A DNA stretch of 64,000 bases, from positions 60,295,453-60,359,452 of the forward strand of contig OY755239.1 of assembly GCA_963576725.1 (NCBI GenBank), read 5' to 3'. The notes beneath the pieces are model-generated. The model made no database searches and was not told the DNA's origin. It saw nothing but the letters and a program-made list of their open reading frames with translations. Shown in pieces: positions 32,604 to 44,022 of this stretch. This stretch comes from Azorinus chamasolen. Lineage: Eukaryota; Mollusca; Bivalvia; Cardiida; Solecurtidae. Position 1 is the first letter of the stretch. The number at the start of each line of letters is the position of its first letter. The translations under genes were made by a program, and so were the position numbers.

Positions 32604-32783
32604 TTAACCTTTAGCCTGATGAATATTCATATAGGAAATAATTACGTCATGGATATTAATAAGATTATTTTTTATAATGGCTTATGAACACATTATATTT
32701 TGACTCAGGAAGAAGCTGTAGAATCAGATCTATATTACACCATAAGCAAACAGAGCAAACCCTGATCAGATAAGGGAAAATGT
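32604..32783 (+). mobile_element. F1 MITE lacking its hairpin
   Basis: TTAACCTTTAGCCTGATG, then ttcatataggaaataattac, gaagctgtagaatcagatct and cagagcaaaccctgatcaga, then directly taagggaaaatgtta. The right stem arm is deleted. Its left half is nearly the same as 54,331. Confidence 0.65.
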
Positions 32784-32834
32784 TAGTACTAACAAAATGA
32801 TCCTCAACAAGAAAGAATATTGATTACTGAATCA

Positions 32835-33000
32835 GAGGTCCAGATAAGACGCGTAAATTAAAACATTTTCAAGAATAGCCTCTTTATTTCTCCACAAAAC
32901 CTTTATGTCTAAGAGAGGATTCTAAGGAGTGGTCACAACATAGAGTTTAGTGGGAAAATGACGATTTAGTATTTGAGTACACAGCCTTATTAGAATAAGG
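32835..33000. mobile_element. R-family element
   Basis: cagaggtccagataagacgc at left and cgatttagtatttgagtaca at right. The stem is partly lost (acaaaacctttatgtctaag / gagtggtcacaacatagag). Confidence 0.6.
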
Positions 33001-33427
33001 GCCAGCTGTACTCAAGCCCCCACCCCCCAGCGGGATTTTATGACACCTATATCACTGTAAAGCTTAATATATCCTCCAACGAATGTCACTTGTTGGATGT
33101 TATATGGATGCTGATTAAGCTTACAGTGTGCGATTGATTATCTGGCCCTGAATTCGTAATATTACGTTTTTATGTTCTTGTATAAAAGAGATTATGGAGT
33201 CCAAAACGACAAGTTCTCAAACCACATTGCTTAAAATTATTATATTTTATGTAGATCAACATATTTGAAAAAGAAAAGATAACTTTGAACTGAAAACAGC
33301 AAGAATTATCTCCCTTGCAACTGTAAAAAAGAAACGACTTAGCCTTAATATACGTACAACAAGCTATTTTTCAGTTATATATGGAGAAACATTTCGCATA
33401 AGGCACTAAATACAATGTATACTCATT

Positions 33428-34130
33428 AGGGTCCTGCATTGGAAATGCAGGAGCCCTATAGGAATCACATTTTCTGTCCGTCTGTCTGTCCGTCCGTCCG
33501 TTCGTCCGTCCGTCCGTCCATCCATCCGTCCGTCCGTTAACACTTGATGTGACGCGATAACTCAAAACAGTACTTCACATATTGGTTTCATATTAAGGGC
33601 ATATGCTTAGTATCACCAGAGGAAGATGCCTATAGTTTTGGAGTTGAATTAGAGCACTATGTCTAGATTTATTTGCCCTTGATTCATCCAAAATGTCAAA
33701 CAGTTATCTGCCCTTGATTCATAAAACTTTACCATTAATTACCATTCAATTTTGTCAACACTTTTGATATGAAGCGATTACTCAAACAGTATTTCACATA
33801 TTGGTTTCATATTAAGGGCATATGCTCAGTATCACCAGAGGAACGGGCCTATAGTTTTTGAGTTGAATCAGCTCATTATGTCTAGATTTATCTGCCCTTG
33901 ATTCATCCAAAATGTCATAATCTTTTGTCAACACTTGATCTGATGTGATAACTCAAAACCGTACTTCAATATTTGGTTCATATTAAGGCATATGCTTAGT
34001 ATTAGGAGAGGAAGACACCTACAGTTTTTGGGTTGAATGAGATCATCATGTCCAGAGTTATCTGCCCTTGATTTATCAAAAATGCCATATTCGACAAAAG
34101 ATCATCTGCATGGCCCTCTCTGACCAAGTC
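33428..34130 (-). mobile_element. Helentron/pearl-like element
   Basis: Starts with a hairpin end (gtcctgcattggaaatgcag), then a gtcc tetranucleotide tract (33,473-33,537). Three tandem core units follow, marked by aacacttgatntgangcgat at about 33,539, 33,757 and 33,930. The spacings of 218 and 173 include a 45-bp internal duplication in the first. Hairpin, tetranucleotide tract and core repeats are the arrangement of pearl/CvA-like bivalve elements. Confidence 0.7.
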
Positions 34131-34440
34131 AGTTAACATATTTATCATTTCTATACTGTAATTGTACATGTATTATTTAATGTGCTCATAAACGTTTTCC
34201 TATTACTGCACTTTGTTTGGTTATTTGTCAAATGATTCTAGGGCAGTTATCCCAGAAGTGCTGATGCTAGTAGATTCTTCTGAATAATAATTTTCCAAAA
34301 AGGTCGCACCGACGCCATTAGAAAAGTGCTAGCCGTTACACTGTTTGAGAGGCCACAAGCAGACCTAGAGAATGTACCGGTAGTTTGTTTTGTGAGGATG
34401 CAAAAGGGTGCAGTTAAAAGGAAGAAAAGGTAGAGCTAAG
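34131..34440. other. No recognisable feature
   Basis: Sequence between the Helentron-like element and the DIRS fossil. No repeat or coding motif seen. Confidence 0.4.
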
Positions 34441-34444
34441 GATC

Positions 34445-35336
34445 TCATCCAACGGGGCGTGATTGAAATATGCACAGGAAGTGGATAGGACTGCGACTGA
34501 GCTCATAGGACCTTCTTTTGAGCAGTGACCCTTCTGGCCGAAAAGGGATAACAGACGCAGGGTATCCGCCACCCGTTGTGGGAGAGATCCTGATCGTGTT
34601 GGAGTCCGTAAGGAAATTCAGTCCCACAAAGATGAAATCTTTCGATGGGGTGAGATCCGATTTCACCGGATTCAGTACTAGTTCCAACTGAGACAATACC
34701 TCCCAGCTGTAATGGAGGTTAAGAAGAAGAGAATGACGAAGCAGCCAACTGTCGGCGTACTGAATCAGAGTGACACCAATCTGCTGGTGATAGGCCGCTA
34801 CGACCGACCCCATGGGTTCGGTGAAATCTCTGGGGGCCGTAATGAGGCCAACTGGCAATGTCCGGGACTAGTAAACAGTACCCAAGACAGAAGCGCAATT
34901 GGCGTCTGTCTGCTGGGTGAAATGGGAGATGAAAATATGCATCAGAGAAATCCATGAAAATGGCCCATTGGTCTGGTTTGATAGCCAGCCGAATGGAAGC
35001 GATGGTGTCCATCTTGAAAGATTCGGCATACTTGTTTACAGTAGAAAGGTTGATGATTGGTCACATTGCGCCATTTTTCTTTGGAACTTGAAATAGACGG
35101 CTGTAAAAGCCCATCGAATTCTCGTTCAGTACCCTTTCTACTACCCCTTTTGCGAGAAGCCAGGATCCAGAGTCCGGTGTGTTCGCATGATCCGACGACT
35201 GATGAATACGGACCCAGGAAATAGGAGGCTGCCGAACCAGAGGGATATGATAGCCTGCCTCTACAATAGAGAGGGACAAAGTGTCCTGTGTGATATTGCG
35301 CCATGCTGCGACAAAGTGAAGCAGTCTGGCGTCCAC
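34445..35336 (-). pseudogene. Reverse transcriptase of the DIRS-like element
   Basis: Frames at 35,336-35,061, 35,012-34,719 and 34,858-34,445 carry, in order, GFYSRLFQVPKKNGAM, DQWAIFMDFSDAYFHLPFHP and GLITAPRDF...QYADSWLL. The usual YxDD catalytic motif reads YADS (34,759-34,748), so the second Asp is lost in addition to the frameshifts. The block TPSKDFIFVGLNF after it also fits this RT group. Confidence 0.75.
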
Positions 35337-35374
35337 AACAATGGAAGGTCGGATAGGAGTGGGTGCAGAAAGAG

Positions 35375-36356
35375 CTAGTTCCTAGAACTGATGCCTCGAA
35401 GGGCCAGAACCCCTAGGGTGGGAGCGGGGACAGCTCTGGGCCGACTGCTCCGAGGTGGGGGAACAGTGACCGGTCTAATGCGGCTCTTGGCCGAACCGCA
35501 CTGAAGGGGAGAATATTGCTTGTTCTTAAGACCATGTTTCTCCTGGGGCTTAGAAAGGCCCTTAGAAGGTTTGCACATAGCCACGGGGACTTTGGGGATC
35601 TTCCAAGGAGAAGGGCAAGATACCGGAGAACTCCTTGGAGAAGTCTTGTCCACCTGTTCCTTCTCCTTAATTTTGCCTCCGAAAATTTTGCCTTCAACCT
35701 TGGAGGTGTCTTGCAGGGCAGAGGCGGACTAAAGGCCCATCTGGTAGGAAAGGCGCTTGGTAACTTCAGAGGAAGGAGACTCTGAAGCTAGCTCTTCTGA
35801 TATAGCAGCAGCTAAAAGGTCTATGTTGGAAGCAACTCCTATTCGCTGTCTCTGGCGCAACTCCTACCGCTTGAGTAGAGACGAGATCCCGGGGCTGTTG
35901 GCATCCAGCAACGGGATCCGGTCATATAGCCCAGGGTGGCTGTCAGAAGAGGCTGGAGGCCTGAGAGATGGAGGAAGGAGCCATGGATCTCGATAGTTTT
36001 GAGGACATGGTCCAACCGACTGCAAGCCTGAAATGGAAATCTTCATCCTGGTCTGCCAGGTCTAGATGGGGAGAGACTGCAGGTCTAGACGGGGGAGAGA
36101 CTCCCGAGACTTGGAGAGATTCGGAAGCTCTCCCTGTTCAGAGTAGCTCAAAGGATAATAGCGAGCCCTTGTGAGTTGGCTTAGGGGGCCTAGTGCATAT
36201 GGAAGGCGGGAGGAAGGCGAAAACAGTCCCCAACGCCTTATCAAAAGCAAACAATGACGGCTCAGATTCGTCGACGACCGACGACTGAGCCTCCTCTAGG
36301 TCAGATGCTCCAGTTGTATCCGACTCCCCGAAAATAGGATTGTCCCTATGAGCCAT
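35375..36356 (-). pseudogene. Gag-like region of the DIRS-like element
   Basis: Starts at Met (36,356) with MAHRDNPIFGESDTTGASDL, an acidic Ser-rich N terminus. It continues in other frames as a basic Pro/Ser/Arg-rich stretch (for example SRPRAVPAPTLGVLALRG, about 35,440-35,385). No zinc knuckle is visible. It was assigned by position upstream of the RT. Confidence 0.55.
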
Positions 36357-36570
36357 TATTTACAGGACTTCCTGTTCCCCCGCAGACTACACCCTGGTGA
36401 CTGTCGACGACAGCGTTACCCGGAGAGGAGGTCCTCCTACAGGCTCTGAAGAGTGGACTGTGAGTGGACAAGGAAGAGGACTGTCGCTCCCTGAGTCGAA
36501 CTTACCACATGTCCTGACCGGTATGGAGGCCAGACAGGCTGTTTGGGGATAGGGGAATGGGGGCAACCGA

Positions 36571-36584
36571 GGGGGGGGGGGGGG
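36571..36584. repeat. G-run of 14
   Basis: Uninterrupted Gs in the leader side of the DIRS-like fossil. Together with several nearby G-runs (aggggaatggggg) it could form a G-quadruplex. This is not tested. Confidence 0.8.
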
Positions 36585-36754
36585 CAAGACCCTGCAAGTT
36601 GGGCTGCCAGCAAGGCACGTCCTGCTGGTTCCAGCAGTGAGTACCGGCTGGCGAAATCGTCCAGCCGGCGAGTCTGAAGTGGAAGAACGATATCGATATA
36701 ATATCCCATTTTAGTTTGGGGTGGGGTGGGGATATAAAGCACAGAAACAGACAC

Positions 36755-37826
36755 AATAGTAGTTTGTTTTTAAACTGGGATAATTATGTGCAAAGAGAAT
36801 GTTGTTGTTATTATCATGTGCAAATTCACGTTGTCATTCATCTTAAAACCACTTATTGACAAAGTAGCATTTGTTACAGTTTGTGGGGCGATTTTACCCC
36901 GCCAACTTTCTTTACTACTTTGTGTATCTACGGAACAGAACATAAATAAATAAATGACCTGACAACATTTATGTGTCATTTGAAAACGTTTTATATGAAA
37001 AATGAATACACATAACATACTCATTTGCTGAATAAGGTCCTTTTCTTTTAATTTTAAGCATTTTTTAGATTCTCATTAATATTCATGACTATGCAAATGA
37101 GTACAATTGCAGTTTGTTCTCAAACTGCGACAATTCTGTGCATAGAGAACGTTGTTGTAATCATCATAAACAAATTTGTTTTGTCATTTCTCTTAAAACC
37201 ACTTATTGACAAATAACCTTTTTTTTATTTTGGGGGGTCATTTCCCCACCCACTTTCTTTGCCATACCGAAGCAATACGGTGTATCTATGGAACACAAAA
37301 TGAATAAATAAATGACCTGACAGCAGTTATGTGTCATTTGAAACCTTTTAATATGAAAAAATGATTAGATATAACATACTCGTTTGCTAAAAAATGTCAT
37401 TTTTTTTAAATTTAAGCAATTTTTTAGATTCTCATTAATATTCATGAATATGCAAATGAGCAAGAAAGCAGTTTGTTCTCAAACTGGGACAACTTTGTGC
37501 GTAGAGAACGTTGTTGTAATTATCATGTGCAATTTATTTTGTCATTCATCTTAAAACCACTTATTGACAAAATAGCATTTTTTACGTTTTGTGGGGTCAT
37601 TTTACCCCGCCCACTTTCTTTGCTATACTGACTCAATACTGTGTATCTATGGAACAGAAAATGAATAAATAAATGACCTGACATCATTTATGTGCCATTT
37701 GAAACCTTTTAATATGAAAAATAAATAATCATAACATACTTGTTTGCTAAATAAGGTCATTTTTTAACAATTTAAGCAGTTTGTTTCAGATTCTCATTAA
37801 TATTCATGAATATGCAAATGAGCAAA
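36755..37826 (+). repeat. Three tandem copies of a 355-bp unit
   Basis: agtttgttntnaaactg occurs at 36,761, 37,111 and 37,470 (spacings 350, 359). Each unit has gagaacgttgttgtaatnat, aaaaccacttattgacaaa and aataaataaatgacctgaca. Each ends with ttaatattcatgaatatgca followed by aatgag. The array directly follows the DIRS-like fossil. No coding frame. Confidence 0.9.
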
Positions 37827-38196
37827 TTATGAATAAAAGACTCCTGACATGTGATAAATATATTGATATTATTTTAAAAATATTTTGGATGTTTTATAAA
37901 CAAAATAAAGTATGTTTTTGCATCTTAATGACGCTAATGCTGAAACTTCGAAATATTGGCGGTTGCCATGGAAACGCGCTGACCGTTTGCTTATCCAGCA
38001 TCCAATACTTGTCCAACAACCGGAACTTGTTAACATATACCCTAAGCTTTAAGAAAATATAGGTGTAAGAAAATCCCGCTAGGGGGGAGGGTTTCGATTA
38101 TGGGCCCTTGGCCTATATCTGTAGTTCTGTCTGAATAGCATATTCTCGCAACCAATTCTGACATACGAACAATAACCCATTTGTTTCCCATACTAT
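37827..38196. other. No recognisable feature
   Basis: Two short frames without motifs. Contains tggcggttgccatggaaacg near 37,957, a sequence with an X-box/RFX-like gttgccatggaaac core. No gene is nearby to give it meaning. Confidence 0.4.
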
Positions 38197-38444
38197 TTAA
38201 CCCATTCCCTGTTATATGCTTATTCAAAATTTCAATACCTACTGAATTTTCTTGGAGAAAATAGTTACAATGAAATATGGAAGGTGAAAAATGGTAGCCA
38301 TTTTAGAAAGTAAAGAAACCGTTCTTTCAAATTCCATTAGCAAGCAGAGCAGACCCTGATCAGACGGCTCCTGTAGAAGCCGTTTGATCTGGGTCTAGTA
38401 TGTTTGCAGATACGTGAAAACACGTTTATATGAGGGGAAGGGTC
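38197..38444 (+). mobile_element. F1 MITE, right TTAA lost
   Basis: TTAACCCATTCCCTGTTATA at left, right gaggggaagggtcacag. The hairpin at 38,340-38,408 has an apex tcctgtagaagcc. Its interior matches 5,606 closely. Confidence 0.75.
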
Positions 38445-38574
38445 ACAGAAAGCTCATACATATTTTGGAAACCATTCATTTTTCATGTTTAGGTTGTACA
38501 GCAAACACAATATTTGCTGGGACATGTATAAGCCATTGCTATAAATAGCTTCAGCAAACAGTGCAGACCCCTGT

Positions 38575-40487
38575 TCGAGAAACACTCAATACTTTTGCAT
38601 TGATACAAATGTATCAGGATTAAAAGTCAATTTTGATAAAAACAAAGGTTATATGGTTAGGTTCGCTGGAATATATTACATAATCAATCAGAACTAAATT
38701 CACATTACCTGGAATGATTTTCGATGCAAATTTGAAAGACCATGCAGTTTTAACTTTAAAAATAGGCTATTAAAGGTACAAAAATGCATTTCTTATTGGA
38801 AACGAAGAAAATTAACACAAGTAGGAAGAATAATTGTTGTAAAATCACTGCTATTGCCAATGTTTACACATTTATTTGCAAGTTTGCCAACGCCAAAATT
38901 GGGTTTTATATAAATGCTTGAAAAAACAGTTTTGGTTTTTATATGGGACGGAAAAGCAAAACTTAAAAGATGCGTGTCAACTTAAGAATACACAGAAAGG
39001 GGCCTAAAGGTAACTGATATGATAGTGATATTAGATATGTAAACTATATTATAGACAATGAAGGAAAATTCTTAAGTTTAACATACTTAGAAAACATTAC
39101 TAGAAGAAACATGCATTTTCTTCAATATAATAGCTTGGAGAATGTTACAAAGGTATTTATAGATAAATATGGTTTCACTATAAAAGAATATCATGGTTCT
39201 ATTGTCAATGATCCAACTATAAGCTGTTACATGTACCCAATTTTAACTAGAAAGGACGTGAATAAGTTTATATATAAAACTCTATCTAAAAATGATGAGG
39301 TCCCTACTAGTAAAATAAAGTGGATATCTATATTTGAAAATAAAGATATTAACTGAAAATCTGTATACAGTTATGTGTTTAAATGCACAAGGGATACATC
39401 TATTCAATGGTTTCAAATGAGAATAATGCATAGAATTTTACCAACAAATTCATAGTTATTTAAAATGAATATTGATGAAAGAAATTTGTGTAATTTCTGC
39501 GGATCTCAAGAAGAAACCCTGGTCCACCTATTTTGGGACTGTTGTGAAGTAAAACTTTATTTCAAACAAAGAAATATTTGACGAACAGTTTTGTCTGACA
39601 TTAAACAATCACCAAAATTAATCAAAGCGTCGGCAAACAGGAAGTAGATAAACGACAGAGCTGAAAAGAGGAGACACGGTACAACTGACTATGAGTATGC
39701 TTCAGATCAAATATCAAGTTATTCCAGCATACACAAGCGAAGAAATCTTTGACGAAACTTTTTTCTAATTTGTTTGTCATTAAATAATCACTAAATTTAA
39801 TTAAAGTATCGGCAAACAGGAAGTAAATGAACGACAGACCTGAAAAGGGGAGACACGGTGCAACATAGTGAGATTATGCTTCAGACTCAATATCAAATCA
39901 TTCCAGCGTACAAAAGCCAAGAAATCTTTGACGATTTTTTGTCATTAAACAATCACCCAAATTCAATCAAAGTATCGGCAAACAGGAAGTAGATGGAAAA
40001 CACACCTGAAAAGGGGAGACACGGTACAACTCACTAGGATCATGCTTCAGATTAAATATCAAATCATTCCAACATACACAAGCCAAGAAATCTTCGACGA
40101 AAATTTTACAGACGGACGTACAGGTGTACGGGACGGACATACGGACGGACGTACGTACAAGGGTAAAACTTAATGCCCCCATCGCCTAAAGGCGGGGGCA
40201 TAAAAATTATTTATGTCTTTCATGGGATATACAAATATACATCCAATACCAATGATGAAGAAAGGAATCTTATGATATTTGTAAGATATTTTATTCCTAA
40301 CTGCATTTAGACATAATAGGTAGAAGGAAACAAGCGTTGAATTTTGAAACATATGTGAACAAACATCTTAGATGTGTATGTTTTCAGTTAAATAGATACA
40401 CTGTATAATTGGTTGAGTGTGTGTAATTGAATGTTTGGTTATGTATACACTGTAAAAAGGTTAATAAAAAACTAAAAAACTAAAAAC
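38575..40487 (+). mobile_element. L1/Tx1-like LINE fossil with nested element
   Basis: Coding remnants are post-RT sequence (KVQKCISYWKRRKLTQVGRI near 38,780; SLLLPMFTHLFASLP near 38,850), a mid-region frame (39,111-39,356) and a C-x2-C...H...C knuckle (CNFCGSQEETLVHLFWDC, about 39,490-39,545). A Helentron-like element follows, then the LINE 3' region (gaagaaaggaatcttatg) and an A-rich tail at 40,460-40,487. The RT and 5' part are absent. Confidence 0.75.
39571..40201 (+). mobile_element. Helentron/pearl-like element nested in LINE
   Basis: Core units start at gaaatctttgacga (39,571; 39,742; 39,921; 40,086), 165-179 bp apart, each with atcggcaaacaggaagta and aggggagacacggt. Then comes a ggacggac tract (40,110-40,160) and the hairpin end gcccccatcgcctaaaggcg with ggggc. 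The order of core, tetranucleotide tract and hairpin mirrors 33,428. Confidence 0.75.
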
Positions 40488-40504
40488 ACAACAACACAGT
40501 GCAC

Positions 40505-40566
40505 CTGGGTCTTCACTGTTTGCCTTTGTCCCTTTTAAGGGATACTGAGCACAAATGGGTTAAGAT
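40505..40566. mobile_element. F4 MITE right-end fragment
   Basis: tgggtcttcactgtttgcct, then cccttttaagggatactgag and cacaaatgggttaa. Only the right flank of an F4-type element. Confidence 0.5.
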
Positions 40567-40594
40567 TTTGTGAAACTATTCAATTGGTCTCAAA

Positions 40595-40675
40595 CACCTC
40601 GAGCCAGATGAGACGTCGATTTTCCCGATGTCTCATCTGTTTGCGCACTCGAGTCAGGTCCCGAATAGAGTGACC
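40595..40675. mobile_element. F3 hairpin remnant
   Basis: gagccagatgagacgtcgat / tcccgatgtctcatctgttt stem, then gcactcgagtcaggtc, a flank also seen at 46,990 and 14,600. No ends. Confidence 0.4.
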
Positions 40676-40679
40676 AGGT

Positions 40680-40916
40680 TTAATCCTTTCACCGCCAATG
40701 TCGCATAAATGCACCACAACAAATAGTGCAGTCCCAGATCAGACGCCGCCTTTTCAAGGCGGCGTCTGATCAGGGACTTCACTTTTTTTGTCTCGAAATC
40801 TATTTATATGTCTGTTCTTTAGTCCTTTGAAATTTGCATTTATTTATCTCATTTCCTTATTTTACCGAATTATTTAACAAAATTGGATTGCAGACGACAA
40901 TTAGAAAATTGGCGTC
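40680..40916 (-). mobile_element. F5 MITE, right end lost
   Basis: TTAATCCTTTCACCGCCAAT at left, hairpin at 40,728-40,790 (same sequence as 19,184 with cggcgtctgatcagggac). Interior matches, but the sequence switches after attagaaaattggcg. Confidence 0.75.
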
Positions 40917-41017
40917 ATCATGGTCAATTGTTATAGCCACAGCTTCACCAGCCATGTTGAGTGATGCAATAAAACCCGTTAAAATTTCAAAGAAGTACCA
41001 GTACCGGTTTTTATTCC

Positions 41018-41240
41018 TTTATTCCTTTAATATTAATGACAAAAATAATAACATCATGAATATTAATTAATTGAGTTTTATTATGATGAAACTATGAACA
41101 AGGGAGATGTGTATAATGACAAACTGATCAATCAAATCTATATTATTTCAAAAGCAAACAGGGCAGGTCCTGTAGGAGCCGTCTGATCTGGGTCTACCCT
41201 GTTTGCAAAGGCGTAAAACGGTATATTGAGCGAGTAGAGG
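41018..41240 (+). mobile_element. F1 MITE, decayed ends
   Basis: ttcctttaatattaatgaca, aatcaaatctatattatttc, half stem gggcaggtcc followed by tgtaggagccgtctgatctg. The left stem arm is partly deleted. Confidence 0.55.
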
Positions 41241-41243
41241 AAG

Positions 41244-41451
41244 TACAGTAAAACATCTGTAAACCGGAATTCTAGTAAAGAAGAATTTAGATACTTTTAG
41301 GCAGGCGGCTGCTTAATGCAGGGTGAAAGTCATGCAGAAAGCTCCTAGAGGAGCTTTCTGCATGACTTTCACCCTGCATTAAGCTGCCACCTGTCTCCAA
41401 GACTGTTATTTGTACTGCATTGAACGTCCGGTTTAGAGAGGTTTTACTGTA
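41244..41451. mobile_element. P-family MITE, complete and well preserved
   Basis: TA at both ends; cagtaaaacatctgtaaacc and ggtttagagaggttttactg. Hairpin (about 41,300-41,392) with a gctcctagaggagc apex and perfect arms of about 45 bp (tgcttaatgcagggtgaaag). Confidence 0.88.
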
Positions 41452-41459
41452 AATGGTTA

Positions 41460-41572
41460 ATACAGATGACAGCTTATTTAAGCAGCTACCTGTCTAAAAA
41501 GGTCTAAATTATTCTGTACTAACGGTCCGCTTCAGTGGAGTTTTTACTACAATAATATGATCCTATTTCTGG
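41460..41572. mobile_element. P-family remnant
   Basis: cagatgacagcttatttaag, cagctacctgtctaaaaagg and cggtccgcttcagtggagtt: both outer arms without the inner stem. Confidence 0.5.
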
Positions 41573-42040
41573 ACCGGTACATTTTGTATGCATAGAAACA
41601 GATGGCAATTCTAAATGATAAGCGAGATCTGCTGTTCGGTAAACAAGTGGTTTTGTTTTATCCCATATGGATGCCATGGAAATTGGACGTTTGAGTTATT
41701 GATCTTTTTTTACAGACGACAAATCAAAATGTATAATACTGTTTTGTCTCTCTAGAGATCATTTTTCGTAATTTAACGTTACTGATAAATTTGTTTACAC
41801 ATGGTGGAAAACCGTCTATTTCAGAAGGACGGGGAAAAGAAAACAAAAACACTATCAATCATTAAGATTTGTCGTTTGCCTATTTTGTTGGCATGCGTGT
41901 TTTCATAAGATTTACCTTTTTGTAGATAATTAGTTAATTATACCGACACATGATGCCATGCATTGATTTCAGTGCAGCATCACAAGTCGACATGCTACTA
42001 GCATAAGGATGACCTCTTTTTACAACGTACCTGCTTCAAC
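41573..42040. other. No recognisable feature
   Basis: No frame, repeat or hairpin that I can support. Confidence 0.45.
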
Positions 42041-42238
42041 TTAACCCATTTGCTCCAGTGGATTCTTCCATGTTTATATATTGGATTATTACATTTTTTA
42101 TTTAATGAGTGCCTGGCCTAATTGTTCAATTTCGTTTTGTTTATATTGAAATTCCTATTAGCATTATGCGGCGTCAGAGCAGAGTTTACACTGTTTGCCT
42201 ACGTCCCATATATGGAATCGTGTGAGGAAATGGGTTAA
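42041..42238 (+). mobile_element. F4 MITE, one stem arm deleted
   Basis: TTAACCCATTTGCTCCAGTG...GGAAATGGGTTAA, TTAA intact. Only gcattatgcggcgtcagagc and the right flank tacactgtttgcctacgtcc remain of the hairpin. The first arm is missing. Confidence 0.75.
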
Positions 42239-42468
42239 AGAGTATAATTTTTCAAACGTTAGAGCTTTAATCAGCTGGATCGCGACGACATGCCGAGTAA
42301 CATGACGTTATTTTTAGGATCCAATCAGTTTTGACACTCGATCAATTGTTACTTCAAAGCTTGAGCAATTAGACATAAAGTAAAACAAATGCAACATAAT
42401 CCCGCTGTGAGAAAATAATGTCTGCTCTAATGACTACTTCCGACTCGATCAAGTATTAATTAATCTCA

Positions 42469-42545
42469 AATAGTTTGGATCCTGATGAGACTGTGGGTTA
42501 CTTGATGTCTCATCTGGATTCATGCTGTTTAGAGACGTGAATCAG
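42469..42545 (+). mobile_element. F3 hairpin
   Basis: atagtttggatcctgatgag / gatgtctcatctggattcat stem with tgggttactt loop. TTAA ends not seen. A more decayed copy lies at 42,265-42,340. Confidence 0.55.
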
Positions 42546-42774
42546 GTCGCAAGAAGGGTCTAGTTAGCTCGTGTGGAGACACGGGTTGGGCATTGCGTGT
42601 CACTGGATTAATTCTATCACGCTTTGGTAGTCTGGATCTGTCGAGACGTCTAGTAATTCCGGTTACAAAATAGTTTGAAAACGTGTTTGGAAAGATATAG
42701 ACGAACGTCACTTTCGAATCTTCAGTTACAGTTAGGTCTTGGTAATACGACAACTAAACATAAGCATCTTTATT

Positions 42775-42935
42775 AGTCTTTAAGACAGGTGGCAGCTTCA
42801 TGTAGAGTGGAAGTCATGCAGAAAGCTCCTAGAGGAGTTTTCTGCACGACTTTCACCCTGCATTAAGCAGTTACATTCATAAAAGGGGCATCAATTCTTC
42901 ATTACTAAAATTTCGAAGTATTGGGGTTTCACTGT
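42775..42935. mobile_element. P-family MITE, left end missing
   Basis: agacaggtggcagcttcatg, apex gctcctagaggagtt, arm gactttcaccctgcattaag, right end ttggggtttcactgt. Confidence 0.6.
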
Positions 42936-43145
42936 GCGGTAAACCCTCTCTAAGGTGACTACCAGGAGGAGGAATAATTACGGGTCTTAAAGGCATGTGG
43001 TAGCCTAATGCAGGACGAAAGTTATGCAGAAAGCTCCTACAGGAGCATTCTGTGTTACTTTCGTTCTGCATTAAGCAACCACCTGATAATAAAGACATCA
43101 ACTTCTATTGATGAAGTGGTGGCTTTGGAGAGGCTATACTGCATT
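42936..43145. mobile_element. P-family MITE, adjacent copy
   Basis: gcggtaaaccctctctaagg at left, stem tgtggtagcctaatgcagga with a gctcctacaggagc apex, right end ggctttggagaggctatact. It follows the previous copy with no spacer. Confidence 0.65.
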
Positions 43146-43230
43146 TAATGTTGTAGTGAGACAAATGTAATGCAGAAAAAAACTATTCTACTTGAGCGTT
43201 CTGCATCATCTCTGTCCCGCATCTATATCT
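43146..43230. mobile_element. P-like hairpin remnant
   Basis: tgagacaaatgtaatgcaga and gcgttctgcatcatctctgt pair around a decayed apex. Confidence 0.4.
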
Positions 43231-43358
43231 TGTAAATAAGTTTTTTTTGCTTATTAGTGAGTGTTTTCGTTAAGTTTCATATATATATAAATAATATATT
43301 TATATAAAAGTAGGCTAAACTGTCGTTCTAGACATTACGTTAACTGCTTGTAACTCCC

Positions 43359-43590
43359 TTTAAACCATTTGCTCCCAGTGGATTCTTCCATGTTTATATA
43401 CTGGATTAGTTCATTTTTTTTATCTAAGGGATGTCTGGTCTAAATTTTCATCTTTGTTTTGTTTTATACTGAATTTCCTGTCAGAAAAAGGTGTAGACTC
43501 TGATCAGATGTCGCATAATGTGGCGTCTGGTCAGAGTCTACACTGTTTGCCTACGTCCCATGTATGGGATCGTGGGCGCAAATGGATTAA
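43359..43590 (+). mobile_element. F4 MITE, complete
   Basis: TTAAACCATTTGCTCCCAGT...GCGCAAATGGATTAA. Hairpin 43,487-43,552 with gtgtagactctgatcagatg / ctggtcagagtctacac, no mismatch at the T/T position. Confidence 0.8.
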
Positions 43591-43652
43591 GCGCATTCTG
43601 AAATTCCCTGAACAAAGTGTAAATCGACACAGAGTCCTTTTGACGTTCTTGT

Positions 43653-43913
43653 TTAGGCCTTCACTCCATGACTATTCATGCAAGAAATAATGACACCGTG
43701 AATATTTAATTAGATTAGTTGTTATAATAGCACATAGATAAAGGAACGTTTGGTCAGTACAGAAACTGTAGAATTATATCTATATTATATTATAAGAAAT
43801 TATAAGCAAACAGAGCAGACCCTAATCAGATGGCTTCTATAAGAGCCGTCTGGTCAGGATCTACTCTGTTTGCAATGGCAAACAAGGGCGTATTTGTTTG
43901 AGTAAAGGGTTAA
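43653..43913 (+). mobile_element. F1 MITE, complete
   Basis: TTAG (mutated) at left, TTAA at right. Contains tattcatgcaagaaataatg, acagaaactgtagaattata, hairpin 43,806-43,872 with an apex cttctataagagc, then caagggcgtatttgtttgag. Confidence 0.75.
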
Positions 43914-44022
43914 CATTTACTAATCTGTAGAAAATGTCTGATCACACTTTAATCATTTTTAGTTTTGACTTCTGATTCGTTCAAACCTTTGAGAAAGTCC
44001 TAATCAAGTAATTTTGTGGAAC

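Larger units (their letters stand above)
34445..36756 (-). mobile_element. DIRS-like retroelement fossil, 3'-truncated
   Basis: Read on the minus strand, a Gag-like start near 36,356 is followed by a Pro/Ser/Arg-rich region and a reverse transcriptase with DIRS-type wording (QVPKKNG, MDFSDAYFHLPFHP). RNase H and tyrosine recombinase parts are not present. Local GC content is much higher than in the neighbours. Several frameshifts split it into at least five frames. Ty3-type origin is less likely from the motif wording. Confidence 0.7.
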
